Assembly: GCA_903868035.1 (NCBI GenBank)
Contig: CAIPTQ010000338.1
Coordinates: 1-5,457 of the forward strand
Direction: 5' to 3'
DNA: 5,457 nucleotides
From: an uncultured Phycisphaerales bacterium
GTDB lineage: Bacteria; Planctomycetota; Phycisphaerae; WQYP01
This document shows positions 5,080-5,457 of this stretch, in pieces; the first letter of the stretch is position 1, and every line of letters starts with the position of its first letter. Under the pieces are notes generated by a model. The model was not told the origin of the DNA. It ran no database searches and saw only the letters and a program-made list of their open reading frames with translations. A program made the translations under genes and the position numbers.

Positions 5080-5457
5080 CTATGGCTCCCAAGGCAGCTC
5101 GAGCTGATCGCTCATGGACTCGTGCCGGAGGTGATCGAGAACATCGGGGTCCATTTCGACCGTGTTCGTAGTGTCCGATTCCGGCAGCGTGCGAACTGGC
5201 TTGGGTGGCGGGTCGTGCCAGAGGCCGCAATGCTCGAGTATTTTGCGGATCACCTCGTCCTGCCGGGCCTCGACAAAGCCAATGATCTTCATCATGCCGC
5301 CGCACTTGGACATAGCGGCGGATCGACATGATAGACGCGTTGAATGAGGATGGCCCAGCGGTGGCGGGCTTTCCGGTCGGGCGTTGACATGGGGGGGTAC
5401 TGCGGGCGGAACGGGGCCAAGCGGGAGATTGGCGTTCCCGGGGTTTGCGGCCTGGCT
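5080..5457 (-). pseudogene. IS91-type transposase, C-terminal remnant with frameshift
   Basis: The minus strand from the right edge encodes ARPQTPGTPISRLAPFRPQY, then RHRWAILIQRVYHVDPPLCP. At about 5309-5305 the frame slips, and the family continuation KCGGMMKIIGFVEA and VIRKILEHCGLW is found in another frame, ending TAG at 5082-5080. From family knowledge, RRRWAxLIxRVYxVDPLxCPKCGGxMKIIxFI followed by a poorly conserved proline-rich tail is the C-terminus of IS91-like (Y2-type) transposases. The join would be restored by one extra A (CCAAGTGC to CCAAAGTGC), and the upstream frame stops at TGATGA soon after. The catalytic domain is outside the window, so whether more of the element survives cannot be judged. 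A sequencing error is an alternative to true decay. Confidence 0.72.

Noticed and set aside
1..5457. CRISPR array, tRNA or rRNA genes
   Set aside because: I looked for regularly spaced repeats, CCA-ended cloverleaf patterns and conserved rRNA blocks and saw none. The dispersed repeats are hundreds to more than a thousand bases apart, with genes between most of them.

Overview
The window reads as an accessory or intergenic-rich stretch of a high-GC bacterial chromosome. Three mid-sized genes each encode a predicted lipoprotein of unknown function, and remnants of two mobile elements sit at the window edges. The style fits Planctomycetota or a similar environmental phylum: LPAC-type lipoboxes, HEAT-repeat lipoproteins, AT-rich TCGATTTTTGAT spacers, and the C-terminal style of the IS91-like transposase. 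This is an inference from general resemblance, not from a marker gene.

Layout. Positions 1-527 (minus strand) are the 5' part of a group II intron that runs off the left edge; its reverse transcriptase would lie outside the window. Positions 528-712 are a spacer with copy 1 of a dispersed repeat, a short AT-rich tandem repeat and a possible promoter. Positions 713-1786 (+) encode lipoprotein 1. At 1868-2017 (+) there is a possible 49-residue protein whose start codon lies inside repeat copy 2. Positions 2052-3509 (-) encode a HEAT-repeat lipoprotein with no ordinary start codon in a sensible place. Positions 3592-4641 (-) encode a third lipoprotein. Positions 4642-5079 hold no convincing gene but contain repeat copies 4 and 5, a strong G-quadruplex motif and a hairpin. 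Positions 5080-5457 (-) are the frameshifted C-terminal end of an IS91-type transposase.

The most interesting signal is an intergenic repeat of about 50-60 bp, always in the same orientation. It is present in the intron/gene 1 spacer, just downstream of gene 1, in the gene 3/gene 2 gap, and probably twice upstream of gene 3. The group II intron boundary falls exactly at the edge of copy 1, which predicts what the 3' exon outside the window should look like. Copy 3 fills most of the 82-bp gap between genes 3 and 2 and ends 18 bp before the apparent AUU start of gene 2.

How the genes work together is not evident. The minus-strand pair (gene 3 then gene 2) could be co-transcribed, and gene 1 converges on them. 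All three products are predicted to be membrane-anchored, secreted-side proteins, but none carries an enzyme motif that I recognise.
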